A stretch of 64,000 bases of DNA, taken from contig NZ_PEFF01000001.1 of the NCBI RefSeq assembly GCF_002754375.1, forward strand, positions 1,922,001-1,986,000, read 5' to 3'. The notes beneath the pieces were generated by a model that saw nothing but the letters and a program-made list of their open reading frames with translations, had not been told where the DNA came from and ran no database searches. Positions within the stretch are counted from its first letter, which is position 1, and every line of letters begins with the position of its first letter. The stretch is from Variovorax sp. 54 (lineage in GTDB: Bacteria; Pseudomonadota; Gammaproteobacteria; Burkholderiales; Burkholderiaceae_C). Of this stretch, positions 49,345 through 60,406 are shown in pieces. Made by a program: the position numbers and the translations under genes.

Positions 49345-51312
49345 TCAGTTGGCCGTCGCGGGCTGCACGCCCTCTTCCAGGAACACCTTGTCCAGGTAGG
49401 TCGCGAACTGCCGTGTGAACGCAGGCCGCAGGTGGCCGTGGTCCTTGTAGGCGGGCGCCCCATCGGGCATCGTCCGCGGACACTGGCCGTCCTTGCACAG
49501 GGCGCCCAGCACGTCGATCGCCTCCGCGCCGCTCGCGGCCGCAATCTGCAGGAGCCGCTGGTTGAGCTTCACCTGGTCGGCGGGCACAGGCGCGGTCGGC
49601 GAATTCCCCACCACCGAGAGCGTGCGCAGGCGGCTGCCCTCGATCATGCGACGGGGCTCGAAGTCGTCGCCCAGCGCGTTGTCGAGCAGCAGGTAGACCT
49701 TCTTCTTCTGCTTGACCAATTCGGTCACCCACGCCTGCAGCGCCACCAGCGAGGGCTCGATGCCGGCGCGGTCGCCGCGGGTCAAGGAGAGCGACGCGCC
49801 GTTCGCGCGCAGCACGTAGTCCAGCGGGAACTCGCCCGTGAAGTAGCAGTTCCAGCAGCTTCCGATCACCACGGTGTCGATCTGCGGGTCGCGCGCCATC
49901 GCCATCCACTGGTCGCGGGCCGGGCCGCAGCCAGGGTTCTGTTCGGCAAAGACGTTCGGAATGGCCGGGCACGCGCCGTAGGTGAAGAAGTAGGTGGTCG
50001 CCATGCGCTCGGGTGCGATGCGCGCCAGCTCTGCGGCACGGGGGCCGTATTCGATGACGTGGCTGTCGCCGATCAGCAGCACCTTGCGGGCGCCGTTGCC
50101 GATGCGGTTCACCGCGTAGGGTCCGAAGTTTTCCGAAGAAAAGCCAGCGTAGTAATCGCCGTCCACCGTCGCATCGGTCACCTTCTGCAGCAGCTCGCTG
50201 TTGTGGCGCGCCGGCAGGCCGTTCAGCACGGCCAGGCCGGCCACGGCCACGAACGCACCGGTTCCCACGAGCGTGCGCAGCATGCCCACGCCGACGCGGG
50301 CCCGCGTGAACCGCTCGATGAAACGATAGGTCAGCCAGGCCAGCAGCACGCTCGCGACCACCATCGTCACGCGCGTGGGCACCGAGAGCTCGGTGCCCTT
50401 GATGATCCGTTCGAACACCAGCAACGGCCAGTGCCACAGGTACAGCGGATAGCTGATCAGGCCGATCCATACCATCACACGGTTGGAAAGAAAGTACTTG
50501 TTCAGCACGCCCGTCGGGCCGGCCGCAATGCAGCTCACCGCACCCAGGGTCGGCAGCAGCGCCCACCAGCCCGGGAAGGCCTTGTCGCTGCGGGTCATCA
50601 CGAGGCCCAGCACGATCAGGCCCACGCCCAGCACCGACTGCACATGGCTGCGCCAGATGTTCGGCACCGAAGGCTTCAGCCGCATGCAGGCCAGGATGCC
50701 ACCCACCATCAGCTCCCAGAAGCGCGAGGCCGGCGAATAGAAGGCCGCCGTGCGGAACGGGTGGATCGTCGTCACGTTGATGAGGAACGACACCACCGCC
50801 AGCACCCACAACACCCGCACGATCGGCCAGCGCCGACGCCAGGCCAGCCCGAGCAGCAGCGGCCAGAAAATGTAGAACTGCTCCTCGATGCCCAATGACC
50901 ACAGGTGCAGCAGCGGCTTGGTCTCGGCGGCCGTGTCGAAGTAGCCAGCCTCGCTCCAGAAAACGAAGTTGGCCACGAAGCCCACGCCACCCAGCGCCTG
51001 CTTGCCCAGCTCGACGAACTCCTTGTTCAGGAGCACGAACCAGCCGAAGGCGAGCACCGCCGCCAGCACCAGCATCAGCGCCGGGAAGATGCGGCGGATG
51101 CGGCGTGCATAGAAATCGCGGTAGCTGAAATCGCCGGCCGCGTGGCTCTGCATGATGATCGTCGTGATCAGGAAGCCCGAGATCACGAAGAAGATGTCGA
51201 CGCCGATGAAGCCGCCAGGCAGCAGCTTCGGAAACGCGTGATAGAGGACGACCGAGGCCACGGCCACGGCGCGCAGGCCGTCAATGTCGGCACGGTACTT
51301 GGGATGCAGCAT
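49345..51312 (-). CDS. OafA/YrhL-type acyltransferase with C-terminal SGNH domain
   Basis: A 655-residue protein. An acyltransferase-3 domain of about ten membrane helices (1-360) begins Y-R-A-D-I-D-G-L-R-A-V-A-V. A periplasmic SGNH hydrolase-like domain (about 400-655) has G-D-S-H-V-I near 413 and D-H-G-H-L-R-P near its end as catalytic elements. These proteins O-acetylate cell-surface glycans such as O-antigen or peptidoglycan. It is a lone minus-strand gene between yacG and the Nudix gene, within a block usually free of such genes. Confidence 0.93.
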   Translation of the reverse strand: MLHPKYRADIDGLRAVAVASVVLYHAFPKLLPGGFIGVDIFFVISGFLITTIIMQSHAAGDFSYRDFYARRIRRIFPALMLVLAAVLAFGWFVLLNKEFVELGKQALGGVGFVANFVFWSEAGYFDTAAETKPLLHLWSLGIEEQFYIFWPLLLGLAWRRRWPIVRVLWVLAVVSFLINVTTIHPFRTAAFYSPASRFWELMVGGILACMRLKPSVPNIWRSHVQSVLGVGLIVLGLVMTRSDKAFPGWWALLPTLGAVSCIAAGPTGVLNKYFLSNRVMVWIGLISYPLYLWHWPLLVFERIIKGTELSVPTRVTMVVASVLLAWLTYRFIERFTRARVGVGMLRTLVGTGAFVAVAGLAVLNGLPARHNSELLQKVTDATVDGDYYAGFSSENFGPYAVNRIGNGARKVLLIGDSHVIEYGPRAAELARIAPERMATTYFFTYGACPAIPNVFAEQNPGCGPARDQWMAMARDPQIDTVVIGSCWNCYFTGEFPLDYVLRANGASLSLTRGDRAGIEPSLVALQAWVTELVKQKKKVYLLLDNALGDDFEPRRMIEGSRLRTLSVVGNSPTAPVPADQVKLNQRLLQIAAASGAEAIDVLGALCKDGQCPRTMPDGAPAYKDHGHLRPAFTRQFATYLDKVFLEEGVQPATAN

Positions 51313-51349
51313 GTCTCTTACTTCTCGCGCACGGTCTCGCCGTGCAACG

Positions 51350-51799
51350 TCAGGCGAGGGTCGACACCGCCTCGGCGGCCGACGCGGGCAGCCCGCGCTC
51401 CTCGACCAGCCACTGCAGCACCGGCAGCGCGCCCGGCAGCACCGGCGCCACCTCCAGCGGCAGCTGCTGCCAGGCCATCGCCTGGCTCTCTCGCATTTCG
51501 AATTCGCCGGTCCAGTCCGTCACCTTGCACCAGTGCAGGCGCACCAGCGCATGCGGGTAGTCGTGCTCGGTGACCTTCCAGACCTCGGCGCCGCCGATGG
51601 TGACGCCCAACTCTTCCTGCAGCTCGCGGCGCAGGGCCTCTTCGACCGTTTCGCCGGCCTCGATCTTGCCGCCCGGAAATTCCCAGTAGCCCGCGTAGGC
51701 CTTGCCTTCGGGCCGCGTGGTGAGCAGCAGCGCGTCGTCGGCCAGGCGGATCAGCACGCCGACGGCCACTTCGGTGTGCTTGCGTGGCGTCTCGCTCAC
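51350..51799 (-). CDS. MutT-like Nudix hydrolase
   Basis: A 149-residue Nudix protein whose box begins G-K-I-E-A-G-E and ends R-E-L-Q-E-E-L-G-V, a full match to G-x5-E-x7-R-E-U-x-E-E-x-G-U. The W-E-F-P-G-G-K pattern fits 8-oxo-dGTP diphosphatase (MutT), and the position between yacG and argJ is the usual one for this gene. The GTG start at 51799 overlaps the DUF815 stop by four bases (GTGA). Confidence 0.9.
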   Translation of the reverse strand: MSETPRKHTEVAVGVLIRLADDALLLTTRPEGKAYAGYWEFPGGKIEAGETVEEALRRELQEELGVTIGGAEVWKVTEHDYPHALVRLHWCKVTDWTGEFEMRESQAMAWQQLPLEVAPVLPGALPVLQWLVEERGLPASAAEAVSTLA

Positions 51800-52671
51800 G
51801 CGCCGGCCCGCCCTGCGTAGTCGCGCGCGAACTGGTAGGCCACGCGGCCGCTGCGCGAGCCGCGCTCCAGCGCCCACACGAGCGCCTCGGGCCGTGCCGC
51901 AGCAATGGCCGCGTCGTCGACGCCGAACGACGAGAGCCACTGGCCCACGATCGTCAGGTATTCGTTCTGGCTGAAGGGATAGAAGCTCACCCAGAGGCCG
52001 AAGCGCTCCGACAGCGAAATCTTCTCTTCGATCACTTCGCCCGGATGCACCTCGCCATCGTCCGTGTGCTTGTACGTGAGGTTGTCCTTCATGTACTCGG
52101 GCAGCAGGTGGCGCCGGTTGCTGGTCGCGTAGATCAGCACGTTGGGCGTCGAGGCGGCAATCGACCCGTCCAGGATCGACTTGAGCGCCTTGTAGCCCGG
52201 CTCGCCCTCGTCGAAGCTCAGGTCGTCGCTGAAGACGATGAACTTCTCGGGGCGCTGCGAGACCACCTCGACGATGTCGGGCAGGTCGACCAGCTCGGCC
52301 TTGTCGACTTCGATCAGGCGCAAGCCCTGCGGCGCATAGGCCTGCAGACAGGCGCGGATCAGCGACGACTTGCCCGTGCCGCGTGCGCCGGTCAGCAGCA
52401 CGTTGTTGGCCGGCTTGCCTTCGACGAACTGGCGCGTGTTGCGCTCGATCTTTTCCTTCTGGACGTCGATTTCCTTCAGCGAATCGAGCGCCATCGTGGC
52501 CACGTGCTTCACCGGCTCCAGCACACCATGGCCGGAGTTGCGGCGGCGGTAGCGCCAGGCGATGGAGGCGTTCCAGTCGGGCGGTGCCGACAGCGGCTGC
52601 GGCAGGATCGATTCGATGCGGCCGATGAGCTGCTCGGCGCGCTCGATGAGCTTCTGGAATTGCTCGTTCAT
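51796..52671 (-). CDS. DUF815 family ATP-binding protein
   Basis: A 291-residue AAA-like P-loop protein. Walker [10 protein letters not shown] lies near residue 94, with a Walker-B-like [10 protein letters not shown]. The [10 protein letters not shown] sensor-like motif is a hallmark of DUF815. Function is unknown. The ATG at 52671 overlaps the argJ stop (ATGA), so it is coupled to argJ; a longer upstream frame lies inside argJ. Confidence 0.9.
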   Translation of the reverse strand: MNEQFQKLIERAEQLIGRIESILPQPLSAPPDWNASIAWRYRRRNSGHGVLEPVKHVATMALDSLKEIDVQKEKIERNTRQFVEGKPANNVLLTGARGTGKSSLIRACLQAYAPQGLRLIEVDKAELVDLPDIVEVVSQRPEKFIVFSDDLSFDEGEPGYKALKSILDGSIAASTPNVLIYATSNRRHLLPEYMKDNLTYKHTDDGEVHPGEVIEEKISLSERFGLWVSFYPFSQNEYLTIVGQWLSSFGVDDAAIAAARPEALVWALERGSRSGRVAYQFARDYAGRAGA

Positions 52672-53897
52672 GACCGGTAGTCGGCGTTGATGGTCACGTA
52701 TTCGTGGCTGAAGTCGCAGGTCCACACGGTTTCGCTGGCGGTGCCGCGGCCCAGGCCGATGCGCACGGTGATTTCGCTCTGCTTCATCACGCGCTGGCCG
52801 TCTTCCTCGCGGTACGACGGGTTGCGCCCGCCCTTCACGGCCACATGCACGTCGTCCAGGAACAGGTCGATGCCGGTCTGGTCGAGATCGGCAATGCCGG
52901 CGTAGCCGACCGCCGCCAGGATGCGGCCCAGGTTCGGGTCGCTGGCGAAGAACGCGGTCTTGACCAGCGGCGAATGCGCCACGGCGTAGGCCACCTGACG
53001 GCACTCGGCCGTGTCCTTGCCACCGTCGACCTGGATGGTGATGAACTTGGTCGCGCCTTCGCCGTCGCGCACGATGGCTTGCGCCAGCAGGCGGGCCACG
53101 TCCCGCATCGCGGCCACGAGCACCTGGCCGTCGGCCGAGTCGAGCGAGGTGATGGGGGCGTGCGCGGCCTTCTGCGTGGCGATGACGACGAACGAGTCGT
53201 TGGTCGAGGTGTCGCCGTCGATGGTCACGCGGTTGAACGAGGCATCGGCCAGCTGCTTGGCCAGCGGCTGGATCAGCGACGGGTCGATCTTCGCGTCGGT
53301 CGCCATGAAGCCGAGCATGGTCGCCATGTTCGGACGGATCATGCCGGCGCCCTTGCTGATGCCGGTGATGGTGACCGTGGCGCCACCGATCTTCACCTGA
53401 CGGCTGAACGCCTTCGGGATCGTGTCGGTGGTCATGATGCCTTCGGCGGCACGGCCCCAGTTATTTTCCGACGCGTCGGCCAGCGCGGCCGGCAGGCCGG
53501 CTTCGATGCGGTCCACGGGCAGCGGCTCCATGATCACGCCGGTCGAGAACGGCAGGATCTGCTCGGGTGCGAGTTCCAGGTGGCGCGCCAGCGCGATGCA
53601 GGTCGAGCGCGTGCGCATCAGGCCGTCTTCGCCGGTGCCGGCGTTGGCGTTGCCGGTGTTGATCACCATCGCGCGGATGCCGTAGTTGGCCGCCAGGTGG
53701 TCGCGGCAGACCTGCACGGGTGCCGCGCAGAAACGGTTCTGCGTGAACACGCCGCCGACCGCCGAGCCTTCGTCGATCAGCACGACGGTCAGGTCCTTGC
53801 GGTTGGCCTTGCGCACGCCGGCTTCGGCCACGCCGATGCGGACGCCGGGCACCGCGAACAAGGCGGCAGGATCGGGAGCGGACAGGTTCACGGGCAT
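52668..53897 (-). CDS. argJ: Glutamate N-acetyltransferase / amino-acid acetyltransferase
   Basis: A 409-residue ArgJ of arginine biosynthesis that recycles acetyl from N-acetylornithine to glutamate and may also use acetyl-CoA. The self-cleavage site lies in N-M-A-T-M-L-G-F, with Thr becoming the N-terminal nucleophile of the beta subunit. K-G-A-G-M-I and the C-terminal E-Y-V-T-I-N-A-D-Y are conserved. It follows secA by 30 bases. Confidence 0.96.
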   Translation of the reverse strand: MPVNLSAPDPAALFAVPGVRIGVAEAGVRKANRKDLTVVLIDEGSAVGGVFTQNRFCAAPVQVCRDHLAANYGIRAMVINTGNANAGTGEDGLMRTRSTCIALARHLELAPEQILPFSTGVIMEPLPVDRIEAGLPAALADASENNWGRAAEGIMTTDTIPKAFSRQVKIGGATVTITGISKGAGMIRPNMATMLGFMATDAKIDPSLIQPLAKQLADASFNRVTIDGDTSTNDSFVVIATQKAAHAPITSLDSADGQVLVAAMRDVARLLAQAIVRDGEGATKFITIQVDGGKDTAECRQVAYAVAHSPLVKTAFFASDPNLGRILAAVGYAGIADLDQTGIDLFLDDVHVAVKGGRNPSYREEDGQRVMKQSEITVRIGLGRGTASETVWTCDFSHEYVTINADYRS

Positions 53898-53927
53898 GGA
53901 ATTTCTCTCAATGAAAAGTGCGGGACT

Positions 53928-56714
<2,787 letters not shown>

Positions 56715-56855
56715 GGGCGTGGAGAGGGGCGGGCACCTGACACGACAGGCACTGCGACCGGATTCCCTAAGATATGGTGAAAGCAGTTGGGCGCACCTTC
56801 TTCGAATGCAAGCTTGGCAAGTCTCGAAGTCGGATGGCCCCGTTCCGGAACAAAC

Positions 56856-56873
56856 GCCGACGCAAGCGTCGGC
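56856..56873. repeat. Inverted repeat in the secA-dciA spacer
   Basis: GCCGACG (56856-56862) and CGTCGGC (56867-56873) enclose CAAG, a 7-bp stem with a 4-base loop. It lies between the divergent secA and dciA starts. It has no T-tract; it could be an operator or a leader hairpin. Confidence 0.4.
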
Positions 56874-56918
56874 AAACCGGGCATTTTAGCTGTCTTGTTT
56901 CTAACCCCTGGATTACCC

Positions 56919-57227
56919 ATGTATCGCCGACTTCCCCCCGCCATTTCACTGCACGAAGCTGCGGCAGGCGCCCCCACCCTGGGGAGCCTGATGGCGCGCG
57001 CGCGGGACACGGCCGAGCGGCTGAAGGCCATCGAAGGGTTGATTCCGCCGGCCATGCGCGCGGCCATCCAGCCGGGGCCGGCCGAGGGCGATGTGTGGTG
57101 CCTGCTGGTCAAGGGCAGCGCCGCCGCGGCCAAGCTGCGGCAGCTGTCGCCGATGCTGGTCACGCGCCTGAAGAACCGGGGCTGGGACGTCGCGACGATC
57201 CGCATCAAGGTGTACACGGGGCGCTGA
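56919..57227 (+). CDS. dciA: DciA-like DUF721 protein
   Basis: A 102-residue DUF721-family protein. DciA members recruit the replicative helicase DnaB in bacteria lacking DnaC/DnaI loaders. The conserved core P-P-A-M-R-A, V-K-G-S-A-A-A-A-K-L-R-Q-L-S-P and the terminal helix are present. Position divergent from secA is the usual one in beta-proteobacteria. The ATG at 56919 is selected; in-frame sequence upstream reaches the secA leader. Confidence 0.85.
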   Translation: MYRRLPPAISLHEAAAGAPTLGSLMARARDTAERLKAIEGLIPPAMRAAIQPGPAEGDVWCLLVKGSAAAAKLRQLSPMLVTRLKNRGWDVATIRIKVYTGR

Positions 57228-57263
57228 GCCCCGGGGCCATGCGACACGCGTGGCACGCGCGGC

Positions 57264-58496
57264 TCAGGCCACGGCGCGGTCGGGCCAGCTCGGATCGCTC
57301 GACGCGTCGGAGGTCAGCACCAGCACGACGTGCGCATCGGCCGCGATGGTCTCGGCCTCGCGCAGTTGCCGCACGGCCCCCAGGCCCGCCGCCGCCGCCA
57401 GCTCGGCGCTCACGCCGGCCGCGGTAAGCAGCCGCCGCGCCGCGCGGGCCTCGTCATCGCCCACCACCACGGCACCGCCGCCGCTGGCCGTGGCCGCCTG
57501 CCATTGCAGATACGTGACCGTCGCGCCCGCGCTCGACAGCTGCGCCGTGCGACCGGGGTAACTGCCGTTGAGCGCCCCGCCCCCGAGCACGCGCGACAGC
57601 CGCGGGAAGGGTTCGACCAGCCACATCCGCGGCAGGCGCGCGATGCGCCCTGCCGCCAACAGGTCGCGAAAGCCGGCGTAGATGCCCCAGGCCATGTCGC
57701 CACGGCCGGTCGGCACCACGACGTGGTCCGGCAGGCCGCCGTCCTGCAGGCACTCTTCGGCGATGGCCTTGTAGCCCTCCACACCCAATGGCGCGCTGCC
57801 GAGCGCCGGCAGCCGGTAGTTGGAGAGCGCGAAATAGCCCGGGTACTGCGAGCGCTCGCGCACGAAGCCCCAGCGGCCCGTGTTGTCGGCGAACACATAG
57901 CGCCGCGCGCCCAATGCGTCGAGCTGGCGCGCATAGGTGGCGGGCATCGCCTCGTAAGTGGCCACTTCGCAACCGAGCCCCGCGGCCCACGCGTAGTGCG
58001 CCGCCGAGACCGCCGTGTTGCCTGACGATGCGAGCACCAGCGTGTGGGCGCCGGCGTCCAGCGCCTGGGCCACGCCCATCGCGGTCAGCCGGTCTTTGGG
58101 CGAGCCGGTCGGGTTGCGCGATTCGTCCTTGATGCTCAGGCGCGCCACGCCGAACTGCTGCGCCAGGTCGGGCATGTCGTGCTGGGGCGTGTTTCCCTCG
58201 CCCAACGAAAAACCCTGCACGTACGGCATCGGCACCACGTCCGTGCCGCCGGGCCGGTAGCTTGCGCGCAGCCCGACATGAAAGCCGGCCTGCCGGCAGG
58301 CCGGGCAGCCGTCGTTCGCGAGCGTGACCGGGTACAGCGTGTCGCAGCGCAGGCACTGCAGCCCCTGCAGCCGCGGATTGCGCTCGGGCGTGAACGAGCG
58401 GCCGAGCACCCCGGCCGGCCGGCCCGGCAGGAAGGTCTGCGCGGGGTTCTCCGGCGGCGCGGTGAACTTGAAGTCCAGAACGGGCGATGGGGTCAC
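57264..58496 (-). CDS. Threonine-synthase-like PLP-dependent enzyme with N-terminal zinc ribbon
   Basis: About 410 residues. A rubredoxin-like ribbon (C-L-R-C ... C-P-A-C, about residues 45-65) precedes a fold-type II PLP domain. The PLP lysine is in G-S-P-K-D-R near 133, and A-S-S-G-N-T-A binds the cofactor phosphate. It resembles threonine synthase and related beta-eliminating lyases. No thrA/thrB genes are nearby, so another amino-acid substrate is possible. The start is uncertain: GTG 58496 is preferred, with TTG 58544 upstream in an AT-rich stretch. Confidence 0.85.
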   Translation of the reverse strand: MTPSPVLDFKFTAPPENPAQTFLPGRPAGVLGRSFTPERNPRLQGLQCLRCDTLYPVTLANDGCPACRQAGFHVGLRASYRPGGTDVVPMPYVQGFSLGEGNTPQHDMPDLAQQFGVARLSIKDESRNPTGSPKDRLTAMGVAQALDAGAHTLVLASSGNTAVSAAHYAWAAGLGCEVATYEAMPATYARQLDALGARRYVFADNTGRWGFVRERSQYPGYFALSNYRLPALGSAPLGVEGYKAIAEECLQDGGLPDHVVVPTGRGDMAWGIYAGFRDLLAAGRIARLPRMWLVEPFPRLSRVLGGGALNGSYPGRTAQLSSAGATVTYLQWQAATASGGGAVVVGDDEARAARRLLTAAGVSAELAAAAGLGAVRQLREAETIAADAHVVLVLTSDASSDPSWPDRAVA

Positions 58497-58600
58497 GGAT
58501 CGTTGACTCGTTAATAAATGTGACCGAATCTTATTCAAAATCAACGAAATCCACGATACGGGAGTTCATCCCATTGCAGTGAATTTCAGATTTCCTTCAC

Positions 58601-59293
58601 TTATTTCCACGTGAATTCGTGGTTCAGCCCGATCACCACGCCGCGCACGCCCTGCGGCCCGGTGCGCGAGGTGCTGATGTCGACGCTGATCAGCGGCGTC
58701 AGGCTGAAGCGGCCGCCCACGCGCGAGGTCCACACGCCCCCGGCCCGGTTGCGCTCCGCGATCAGCGACACGGCGTCGTTCAGCGCCCACTCCACCGCCA
58801 AGCCGCCGCGCGGCGTGCGCAGGCCGGTGCCCAGCGCCCAGTCGGCGCCCAGGTTGGCGTGGAACTGCAGGCTGCCGGTGGGCCGCCACGTGAGCGGCAC
58901 GACCAACTGGCCGCCCCAGCGACCGCCGCGCCGCAGGTCGGCCACCGCGCCCATCGACACGGCGGCGCTGAAAGGCGCGTCGGCGGCCGTCCCGGCAAAG
59001 GTCCATTTGAGTTGAGGACCGCCCGTGACCGAATGAACGCCCTGTGCCGAGAGCCGGTCGAAATTCAACCCCAGCTCGACCGGCCCGACCCGGCAGGCCG
59101 GCCCGACATGCCAGCCCGTCGTGACCGGCTCGGCGCCGCTGCGGCCCCACCAGGTTTCGTACTGGCACTGGCCCGGATCGAGCGTGCCGGCGTCGTCGAC
59201 ATCGAAGTGGCCGGCGGCCTGCGCGCCGAGGCCTGGCAGCGCCGCGCATGCGGCAAAAAGCAGGCGTGCGGTGCGCATGTTGTTGTTCTTCAT
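58601..59293 (-). CDS. Exported beta-barrel-like protein, unknown function
   Basis: A 230-residue protein with a signal peptide (M-K-N-N-N-M-R-T-A-R..., ending G-A-Q-A-A). Alternating hydrophobic/polar strands with many Gly and aromatic residues follow, ending F-T-W-K. This pattern, with a terminal aromatic two residues from the end, fits an outer-membrane barrel. One cysteine pair may form a disulfide. GGGAAG precedes the ATG. It lies upstream of the PLP enzyme on the same strand, about 105 bases away. Confidence 0.7.
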   Translation of the reverse strand: MKNNNMRTARLLFAACAALPGLGAQAAGHFDVDDAGTLDPGQCQYETWWGRSGAEPVTTGWHVGPACRVGPVELGLNFDRLSAQGVHSVTGGPQLKWTFAGTAADAPFSAAVSMGAVADLRRGGRWGGQLVVPLTWRPTGSLQFHANLGADWALGTGLRTPRGGLAVEWALNDAVSLIAERNRAGGVWTSRVGGRFSLTPLISVDISTSRTGPQGVRGVVIGLNHEFTWK

Positions 59294-59374
59294 CTCGTGC
59301 TTCCCTCAGAGAGCCCTGCCTCATTCTAGGAAGCCGGAAAGTCCACGCCATGACGCGGCGCAGCCCTCGCACCC

Positions 59375-60406
59375 TCAGAACTCGAACTGCGGCTGCAGCT
59401 CGCGGATGCGCTTGATCGCCACGCCGGCCGCTGCCGTGCGCGTCTCCACGCCCAGCTTCACGTACACGCGTTCCAGATGCTTCTTCGCGGTGGCCGGGCT
59501 GCTGCCGAGGATCTCGCCGATGTCCTTGTTGGTCTTGCCCTTGACCACCCAGTACAGCACCTCGGCCTCGCGCGCCGTGAGCTTCAGGCTCAGGCTCATG
59601 GCCTCGATCACGGCGGTGTCGGAGACCTCGCGCATGACGATCATCCATTCGTCGCCCGCATCGTCCTCGCCGGTCTGGCGGTGCAGCCGCAGGCTCAGGC
59701 TGCGCGCGCCCTGCGCGATGACCAGCGCGGGCGGCTCGATGCCGCGCGCGCGTGCCTCGGGCGCGTGCTGGCGCAGCCAGTCGAGCACGGCCGGCGGCGT
59801 CTCGGGCGCCTGCGTCTCGCAGTAGCGCGCCAGCAGGTCGCGCGCCAGCGCCGTCTGCCAGATCAGCCGCCCCTCGGGCAGCCGCACCGTGATGCTTGCG
59901 TAGCCGAAGGCGTCGAGCGCATTGCGTGCCTGGCCGGCCTGGTGCGCCTCCTGCCGCGCGCGGCGGGCGCCCTGCAGGTGCACGTTCATGCGCGCCAGCA
60001 CCTCCTTCGGCTTGATGGGCTTGGTGACGTAGTCGACCCCGCCCGCCTCGAGCGCGGCCACGAGGTGCTCGGTCTCGGTGAGGCCCGTCATGAAGACGAT
60101 GGGAATGTGCGCGGTGGCCGCATCGGCCTTGAGCCGGCGCGCCACCTCGAAGCCGTCGATGCCCGGCATCATGGCGTCGAGCAGCACGATGTCGGGACGC
60201 GCCTGCGCGGCGCGCTGCAGTGCCTGCTCGCCGTTGGTGGCGATGAGCACGGTGTAGCCCGATTCGTCGAGCGCGTCGTGCAGCACGGCGAGGTTGTCGG
60301 GCACGTCGTCGACGATCAGCACCAGGTCGCCGTGGGCGCCCTGCTGTTCACGCAGCGTGCGGGCGAGCGGCGAAGTGAGCATGGTCGGTGGAGACAAAAG
60401 GGTCAT
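59375..60406 (-). CDS. Response regulator, REC-linker-LuxR
   Basis: A 343-residue response regulator. A receiver domain (about 28-145) has the phospho-acceptor Asp in I-V-L-L-D-A-M-M-P-G and switch residues F-M-T-G and K-P-I-K-P. A linker of about 110 residues without a recognised domain follows. A C-terminal NarL/LuxR helix-turn-helix begins L-T-A-R-E-A-E-V-L and contains A-T-A-K-K-H-L-E-R-V-Y-V-K-L-G-V. Its start overlaps the sensor's stop (ATGA), so it is the cognate output regulator. Targets may include transport or catabolic genes beyond the right edge. Confidence 0.93.
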   Translation of the reverse strand: MTLLSPPTMLTSPLARTLREQQGAHGDLVLIVDDVPDNLAVLHDALDESGYTVLIATNGEQALQRAAQARPDIVLLDAMMPGIDGFEVARRLKADAATAHIPIVFMTGLTETEHLVAALEAGGVDYVTKPIKPKEVLARMNVHLQGARRARQEAHQAGQARNALDAFGYASITVRLPEGRLIWQTALARDLLARYCETQAPETPPAVLDWLRQHAPEARARGIEPPALVIAQGARSLSLRLHRQTGEDDAGDEWMIVMREVSDTAVIEAMSLSLKLTAREAEVLYWVVKGKTNKDIGEILGSSPATAKKHLERVYVKLGVETRTAAAGVAIKRIRELQPQFEF

